Of a DNA stretch of 35,685 bases, positions 31,945 to 35,685 are shown in pieces. A model generated the notes under the pieces. That model saw only the letters and a program-made list of their open reading frames with translations. It was not told the origin of the DNA and ran no database searches. A program made the position numbers and the translations under genes. Within the stretch, counting starts at the first letter, position 1; each line of letters begins with the position of its first letter. The stretch spans positions 1 to 35,685 of the forward strand of contig CALXRC010000022.1 of assembly GCA_944390865.1 (NCBI GenBank), written 5' to 3'. Source of the stretch: an uncultured Spirochaetales bacterium (GTDB lineage: Bacteria; Spirochaetota; Spirochaetia; Sphaerochaetales; Sphaerochaetaceae).

Positions 31945-32849
31945 TGCCTACCGATATTATCAGACAGCAGTCTATTGATGACTTTCACAGAGCGAAGAAC
32001 AGGGCAAGAATCCATTCTCTGTTCGACAAGCTGACCTGGAAGAATCCTGATCTTTTGTCTTTATATGAAGTGACAAGCATCATAAAGCCGAAGAAAGAGA
32101 CATATCTTGGAATGAAGACAATTGAGATTGACAAGATCATAGGTTCTGAAGGGCGCTACAGGGACTTTTCCGCTGCCTTCCTTCCAAAAAGAGAGATGCT
32201 GAGAGCCCGCTGGACGAGCATTGACCAGGCCAGGCTCACGGATGTTGTCCTTCCTCCGATCTCCGTCTTCGCGCTGGGCGGCTACTACTTTGTCAGAGAC
32301 GGCAATCACCGCGTCTCTGTGGCCCGCTCAATGGGAGTTGAGTTCATCGACGCTGAGGTGGTCGAGCTTGACAGCGAGATCAAGCTTGAGCCGGGAATGA
32401 CGACAAAACAGCTCAAGCAGCGTGTTGTGGAATACGAGCGCAGCGCCTTCATTGAGCAGTACAAGCCCAGCTATCTTCCCATGGGCGAGGTATCATTCAC
32501 GACCCCGGGAGCCTATCCTGAGATGGTCAACCACATCCTGGTCCACAAGTATTACATCAATCAGAATGTCGAAGGCGAGATTTCCTTCGAGGATGCAGCC
32601 AGAAGCTGGTACAAAAATGTATATTCCCCGATTGTTGACCAGATAAGGAAAGACAATCTGCTCTTCTACTTCCCGGGCAACGCTGAAGGCGATCTGTACA
32701 TGTGGCTTGTCAGAAGATGGGATGAGCTGAAGAAGGCCAAGGCCAATGCGTCAATAAAGGAAGCGAGCGAGGATCTGAGGAAAGAGTCCTCATCTTCCCT
32801 TCTGAAGCGGTGGATTGACGCCATAAGGGAAAAGTTCAGCCTGTCCTGA
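31944..32849 (+). CDS. ParB/Srx-fold-like protein
   Basis: A 301-residue protein with a ParB-N/sulfiredoxin-like core at about residues 60-140. The core contains 'IDKIIGSEGRYRDFSAAFLPKREMLRARWTSID' and the diagnostic 'YFVRDGNHRVSVARSMGVEFIDAEV'. The rest is helical and charged and ends in a possible amphipathic tail. There is no HTH like that of chromosomal ParB, so partitioning is not suggested. ParB-fold proteins can bind nucleotides, but nothing more can be said here. It is translationally coupled to the metallophosphoesterase. The stop codon lies within the 3' hairpin. Confidence 0.75.
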   Translation: MPTDIIRQQSIDDFHRAKNRARIHSLFDKLTWKNPDLLSLYEVTSIIKPKKETYLGMKTIEIDKIIGSEGRYRDFSAAFLPKREMLRARWTSIDQARLTDVVLPPISVFALGGYYFVRDGNHRVSVARSMGVEFIDAEVVELDSEIKLEPGMTTKQLKQRVVEYERSAFIEQYKPSYLPMGEVSFTTPGAYPEMVNHILVHKYYINQNVEGEISFEDAARSWYKNVYSPIVDQIRKDNLLFYFPGNAEGDLYMWLVRRWDELKKAKANASIKEASEDLRKESSSSLLKRWIDAIREKFSLS

Positions 32850-32868
32850 GTTTTCCCCAGGACAGGCT
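32838..32868 (+). terminator. stem-loop at the end of the metallophosphoesterase/ParB-like pair
   Basis: A perfect 11-bp stem (AGCCTGTCCTG with CAGGACAGGCT), 9-base loop. The left arm includes the last codons and stop of the ParB-like gene. The following sequence has few T, so it may define or protect the mRNA end instead of terminating alone. Confidence 0.6.
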
Positions 32869-32893
32869 GTCTGTGCTGCGTCAGTGAAGCAGG

Positions 32894-33484
32894 CTAGTCC
32901 TCAAGATATTCCGCCACTGCGGCTGCATAAGTCTCGATTACTCCGCCGAGCCTGTCTGACGGGCGGATGTCATTTTCCTTTCCTTCAAGATGGACAATGC
33001 CGGCCACAGGCTGGTTTGACAGCGCAATTTCCGTGTGCACGCCGTAAGGAATGTGTATGAGGGCCATGTTCTGTGCCCAGTACAGCATTGAATCAAGGGC
33101 ATGGCTTCCCTCGCAGATAGAATGCGTGCAGCTGGTGAAACAGCCGAACAGGCGGCCTTCCAGCTGCCTTGTCTCAGAAAGCGGATAGGTGTTGTCTATG
33201 AAAGCCTTCATTTCCGCTGTCATGTTTCCGAAGCGGGTGGGGGCGCCCAGGATGATCATGTCTGACTTAAGCAGTGTCTCCTCACTGGCCACAGGCAGAT
33301 CGAGAATGTCCTCATAATACTGGTTGACAGTGTCCATCTTGTTGGCAAGGATGTGAAGGTCGCTGTCTTCCACGCGGTAAAGACGGGCATCCACACCGTG
33401 TTCAATGAGCTTTTCCCTGAGATAGGCTCCTATGATATAGATATTTCCACTCACAGAGTGAATGATGAGGCTACATCTTTTCAT
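32894..33484 (-). CDS. WrbA-like flavodoxin / NAD(P)H:quinone oxidoreductase
   Basis: A 196-residue flavodoxin-fold protein. The FMN phosphate loop is 'HSVSGNIYIIG', and the WrbA-type loop is 'LGAPTRFGNMTAEMKAFID', close to the family's GTPTRFGN. 'LFGCFTSCTHS' fits the third flavin loop, where WrbA usually has glycine-rich STGS. It probably reduces quinones by two-electron transfer using FMN. ATG 33484 with AGGAGG upstream is used; codons further upstream are in frame but not protein-like. It is the last gene of a minus-strand group, 58 bases after the 74-residue protein. Confidence 0.87.
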   Translation of the reverse strand: MKRCSLIIHSVSGNIYIIGAYLREKLIEHGVDARLYRVEDSDLHILANKMDTVNQYYEDILDLPVASEETLLKSDMIILGAPTRFGNMTAEMKAFIDNTYPLSETRQLEGRLFGCFTSCTHSICEGSHALDSMLYWAQNMALIHIPYGVHTEIALSNQPVAGIVHLEGKENDIRPSDRLGGVIETYAAAVAEYLED

Positions 33485-33542
33485 AGCTTTCCTCCTGTTT
33501 AAGATTATAAAGGATGTTTTGCCCTGAGGGAGAAAAATCCTT

Positions 33543-33767
33543 TCACAGCAGGAAGTCCCTGCATTTTGAGTATGCCTTCTCAAACTCCTTCCAGTAGAAA
33601 ACCGGCTTTTCCTGGGCGGCGAGGATGCAGGAGGCCATGTTACGGGCCAGGAACTCACTGCATTCAATGCCTTTATCCCTGCACCAGGCATAGGCATCCA
33701 TCATCACGAAGTAGGCCCTCACTTTCCTGTAGGCGCTGATGTCGCTCAGGCTGATCTCTTCATTCAT
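33543..33767 (-). CDS. 74-residue protein of unknown function
   Basis: Not recognised. It is supported as real by CAGGAGG nine bases before the ATG and by protein-like composition. It is helical, rich in Tyr/Phe/Trp, with four cysteines (in 'AWCRDKGIECSEFLA', 'ASCILA' and 'SKCRDFLL'). There is no signal peptide or clear membrane span. It lies between the ABC ATPase and the flavodoxin genes, same strand. The cysteines are not in a classic zinc pattern. Confidence 0.65.
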   Translation of the reverse strand: MNEEISLSDISAYRKVRAYFVMMDAYAWCRDKGIECSEFLARNMASCILAAQEKPVFYWKEFEKAYSKCRDFLL

Positions 33768-33799
33768 CTTTTTTTTCCTCCTGAGCCCTGATTATGATG

Positions 33800-33824
33800 C
33801 AGCATGTGGGACATATGCTGTCCC
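33800..33824. promoter_or_regulatory. two overlapping, mutually exclusive hairpins
   Basis: CAGCAT (33800-33805) can pair with ATGCTG (33815-33820). Alternatively GGGACA (33808-33813) can pair with TGTCCC (33819-33824). They share bases, so only one can form. They lie between the ABC ATPase and 74-residue genes, just upstream of the latter's ribosome site on the minus strand. Confidence 0.35.
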
Positions 33825-33846
33825 TGTATGAAATGTTTCTGGTTTT

Positions 33847-34629
33847 TCAGCACCAGGCAGTGTAGAGACTGCCGCGTCTGTCAATGTATACAGTCTGTCC
33901 GTAAACCTCGCTCAGCAGCTCTTCTGTAAGGATTTCTTCCTTCCTGCCGTCTGCGGCGATCTTTCCGCCCTTCATCACTACGACGCGGGAGACTTCCTCT
34001 GTGATCTCACTGAGCTCGTGAGTGACCATGACGATTGTCTTTCCTTCCTTCGCATACAGCGAAATTGTCTTTCTCAGTTCAGCTCTAGAGGGGAAATCGA
34101 GGGCATTGCTGGCTTCATCCAGCAGGAGTATCGGAGGATCTGTCACTGCAGAGCGCGCAATGAGGCACCGTGCCCTCTCTCCTGAGGACAGCGCATTGAT
34201 GCTCTTGTTTCTGAGAGAAAGGAGGCCGACCCTCTCTATTTCCCTGAGGGCTCTTTCTCTGTCCTGCTGTGACGGCGTGATATGAAAATCAAGTCCGACA
34301 GCTGAGTACAGTGCCGAGAGCACGATCTCAAAGACGGTATAGGTCGTGTTCGTGATCACGGTATCGGCCTGGCTGACATGACCCAGAAGCTGCCGTGTCT
34401 GGGAAACAGACCAGCGCTGTCTGTCAAAAAGCGTGTAGGAGTAGTCATCGCGGGCGAGGGGATGGACAGCCTTGCACATCACGCCTATAAGCGTGCTTTT
34501 CCCGGCTCCGTTAGGCCCTATGATGGCAACATTCTCTCCATCTTTCAGCGAGAAGGACACATCATCAAGTATGTAGTTCCCGTTTCTCCTGACACAGGCG
34601 TGGCGGATGTCCAGCAGCGTGCGCGGCAT
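33847..34629 (-). CDS. stand-alone ABC ATP-binding protein
   Basis: A 260-residue single ABC ATPase. Walker A is GPNGAGKST (38-46), the Q-loop region is 'LLGHVSQADT', the signature is LSSGE (147-151), and Walker B is 'ILLLDEASNALD' (from 167). The switch histidine is in 'MVTHELSEI'. The pattern resembles the iron/molybdate-type or ModF/YlmA-like soluble ATPases. No permease gene is linked, so transport is not demonstrated; a regulatory role is equally possible. The ATG overlaps the GntR stop (TAATG), so the two are translationally coupled. Confidence 0.87.
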   Translation of the reverse strand: MPRTLLDIRHACVRRNGNYILDDVSFSLKDGENVAIIGPNGAGKSTLIGVMCKAVHPLARDDYSYTLFDRQRWSVSQTRQLLGHVSQADTVITNTTYTVFEIVLSALYSAVGLDFHITPSQQDRERALREIERVGLLSLRNKSINALSSGERARCLIARSAVTDPPILLLDEASNALDFPSRAELRKTISLYAKEGKTIVMVTHELSEITEEVSRVVVMKGGKIAADGRKEEILTEELLSEVYGQTVYIDRRGSLYTAWC

Positions 34630-35390
34630 TATCTGGTCTCGCTTTCCTGATAGATGGAGTTGAACTTCTGCCTGATGCTGGTCGTGCAGACAAGCGTCAT
34701 TGCAACGGCAAGGTCAGTCAGCCCGTCCCTCAGCGCATCCAGCAGATAGCCGTACTCGCGCACTTTCTTCCTTCTTTCCTCCAGCGTTTCAGGAAAGGAT
34801 GACATGATCTTTTTCAGCTGGGGAGAAAGCGAGTTGTAGATGGAGCGGAATACAATATTGTCATTTGAACTGACAACGGCAGAGTGGAAATTGAAGTCGC
34901 AGGTCTGGAAGTCCTGTATTGCATCCTTGTCTCCGTTTGTCTCTATGATCAGGAGATCCCTGTCCATCTGGCGGAGCGTGTTTTCCATCTGCTTCACAAT
35001 GGGGCCGCGGTCCTTTGACCGGCTCAGTTCTCTTGCCGCAGACACTTCCAGCGTGATGTGGACCTCAAGCAGGTCTGAGTTGAGCTTTCTGTCGCGCACA
35101 TCATGTCCGAACATGGAGACTGAAAGGGATTCGACATACTGATCGAGCCTGTTTGTCTTGACATAAGCCTTCTTGCCCTGGCTGACTTCGATCAGGCCCT
35201 TTGCCTCCAGCACCTTGAAAGCTTCCCTGAGAGAACGCGATGAGGCATCGTATTTGTCGCTCAGCTCTTTCTGGCTGGGAAGGTAATCCCCCTTTTTGTA
35301 CTCATTGTTCAGAATCGCAGCCTCAAGCAGTGAGGCGATCTGGATCGCCTTTGGCTGCGATGATGACGGATCATTAACAGGTCGTCCCAT
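34629..35390 (-). CDS. GntR family regulator, FadR/FCD subfamily
   Basis: A 253-residue transcription factor. The winged helix at ~residues 13-80 shows 'KGDYLPSQKELSDKYDASSRSLREAFKVLEAKGLIEV'. The C-terminal FCD domain has 'DFQTCDFNFHSAVVSSNDN', with D165 and H169 as likely metal ligands. FCD regulators usually sense carboxylates or sugar acids. ATG 35390 is used, with GAGGGAG some 10-15 bases upstream; more upstream codons run into the promoter. It is coupled to the ABC ATPase gene. A 13-bp palindrome at its promoter suggests autoregulation. Its ligand is unknown, although a hexuronate is conceivable given the locus. Confidence 0.9.
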   Translation of the reverse strand: MGRPVNDPSSSQPKAIQIASLLEAAILNNEYKKGDYLPSQKELSDKYDASSRSLREAFKVLEAKGLIEVSQGKKAYVKTNRLDQYVESLSVSMFGHDVRDRKLNSDLLEVHITLEVSAARELSRSKDRGPIVKQMENTLRQMDRDLLIIETNGDKDAIQDFQTCDFNFHSAVVSSNDNIVFRSIYNSLSPQLKKIMSSFPETLEERRKKVREYGYLLDALRDGLTDLAVAMTLVCTTSIRQKFNSIYQESETR

Positions 35391-35434
35391 TTTTTGTCTT
35401 TCTCCCTCGCATACGCCTTCTGCGGGCGCTATGT

Positions 35435-35447
35435 TGTTATGATAACA
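35435..35447. promoter_or_regulatory. palindromic operator at the GntR promoter
   Basis: TGTTAT-G-ATAACA is a perfect inverted repeat. It directly abuts a -10-like TATTAT (minus strand, 35452-35447), so it would cover the start point of the GntR message. Confidence 0.6.
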
Positions 35448-35498
35448 TAATATGGGGAAAAATCTGCCTGAATGACAAAAAAAAGTGAAAAAAATATT

Positions 35499-35527
35499 TT
35501 GCACACCGGCTGAAAGCGTGCAATAAT
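35499..35527 (+). promoter_or_regulatory. promoter of the right-edge leader transcript
   Basis: TTGCAC (35499-35504), 17 bases, AATAAT (35522-35527). The -10 is five of six, the -35 weaker. The predicted start is near 35534. Confidence 0.6.
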
Positions 35528-35582
35528 GACAAATGTAGTAAATAAGCTACAGTCCGGATATTTTAGAGGGACTAAGGAGGTT

Positions 35583-35614
35583 GCCGCCTGGTGGAGTACT
35601 GCTGGCGGTTTTTT
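35583..35614 (+). terminator. leader terminator (attenuator)
   Basis: GCCGCC pairs with GGCGGT (six positions, one G-U) followed by six T (35609-35614). It lies directly after AAGGAGG (35574-35580) and inside the short leader ORF. Confidence 0.75.
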
Positions 35615-35659
35615 ATTTGTCCGAAGCTGTCAATAAAAAAGATAGGACAAGAGAAATAA
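35591..35659 (+). CDS. candidate leader peptide (22 codons)
   Basis: A GTG 10 bases after a near-perfect Shine-Dalgarno (AAGGAGG, 35574-35580) opens 22 codons, ending at TAA 35657-35659. It begins V-E-Y-C-W-R-F-F-I-C-P-K. Its first third covers the terminator's distal part and the T-run, so a ribosome here would affect the hairpin. No annotated family is claimed. A TTG immediately after the Shine-Dalgarno opens another frame but has no spacing. Confidence 0.4.
   Translation: MEYCWRFFICPKLSIKKIGQEK
35617..35650 (+). promoter_or_regulatory. second leader hairpin before the right-edge gene
   Basis: TTGTCC (35617-35622) pairs perfectly with GGACAA (35645-35650), 22-base loop. The downstream gene's ribosome site (AAGGA at 35666-35670) lies just beyond. 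Confidence 0.45.
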
Positions 35660-35671
35660 AAACGTAAGGAC

Positions 35672-35685
35672 ATGAATAAACTTTA
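35672..35685 (+). CDS. start of a gene leaving the window (M-N-K-L...)
   Basis: ATG 35672 with AAGGA directly upstream (short spacing) opens M-N-K-L. Only four codons are present, so no identity can be given. The elaborate, AT-rich leader ahead of it is of the kind found before regulated resistance or mobile-element genes. Confidence 0.4.

Noticed and set aside
35534..35539. ATG-TAG start-stop minimal ORF in the right-edge leader
   Set aside because: No Shine-Dalgarno precedes it, and it falls at the predicted transcript start; more likely chance.
1..35685. CRISPR arrays, insertion sequences and phage genes
   Set aside because: No regularly spaced repeats, transposase ORFs with terminal repeats, or phage structural genes were seen; the only mobile-element trace is the short Rpn-like tail at 28039-28113.

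Overview
The window looks like a chromosomal segment of an anaerobic, carbohydrate-fermenting bacterium, most likely a gut-type spirochaete (Spirochaetota, perhaps Sphaerochaetaceae-like). The evidence is indirect: a moderately GC-rich genome, solute-binding proteins with the spirochaete-style 'FANGGSE' leader end, a metallophosphoesterase/ParB-like gene pair of a type I associate with spirochaetes, LplB/YtcP-type sugar transport and PnrA-type nucleoside transport. There is no rRNA gene or taxonomic marker, so this is inference.

Positions 91-19920 hold a pectin/rhamnogalacturonan utilisation locus. It encodes the whole isomerase route for galacturonate: UxaC, UxaB, UxaA, KdgK and Eda (the Eda fused to a glyoxalase-like VOC domain). 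It also encodes a KdgR-type IclR regulator, a rhamnogalacturonan acetylesterase-like SGNH hydrolase, a DUF5107/TPR protein, a GFO/IDH/MocA oxidoreductase, an LplB-YtcP-type ABC importer with its binding protein, and a GH105 unsaturated rhamnogalacturonyl hydrolase. A 1070-residue regulator (LacI-type sensor, degenerate histidine-kinase core, AraC DNA-binding domain) sits next to the importer. A perfect KdgR-like palindrome lies between divergent eda and kdgK, and a partial copy sits at the predicted start of the uxaB-uxaA-uxaC-kdgR transcript. The inferred flow is: take up (rhamno)galacturonan oligomers, trim them in the cytoplasm, and pass galacturonate to KDG, KDPG, then pyruvate and glyceraldehyde-3-phosphate. 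A tRNA-Val(CAC) lies inside this region.

Positions 19933-20735 (minus) hold a Nudix hydrolase and a small exported protein. Positions 20849-28038 (plus) form a nucleoside uptake and salvage operon: BMP/PnrA lipoprotein, tandem ATPase, two permeases (one with an unusual hydrophobic insertion), purine nucleoside phosphorylase, a DUF985 cupin and an SDR with an altered cofactor motif. A 24-codon tail resembling the C-terminus of an Rpn/PD-(D/E)XK transposase-like protein follows directly.

Positions 28265-31209 (minus) are a copper module: CopA with a C-terminal CopZ-like domain that has its own internal ribosome binding site, then CsoR, with a CsoR-like operator in the promoter and a terminator at the end. 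Next come the metallophosphoesterase/ParB-like pair (plus) and, on the minus strand, a GntR/FCD regulator, a stand-alone ABC ATPase, a 74-residue unknown protein and a WrbA-like flavodoxin. The last ~180 bases are AT-richer and carry a promoter, a strong Shine-Dalgarno, a short ORF overlapping an intrinsic terminator, and then the first codons of a gene (MNKL...) that leaves the window. This looks like a translational or transcriptional attenuator, possibly of an acquired gene.

Themes worth following: the KdgR operator set, the pseudo-kinase AraC regulator, three genes whose -10 box sits 5-7 nt before the ATG (leaderless candidates), the internal CopZ start, and stem-loops placed after both solute-binding protein genes.
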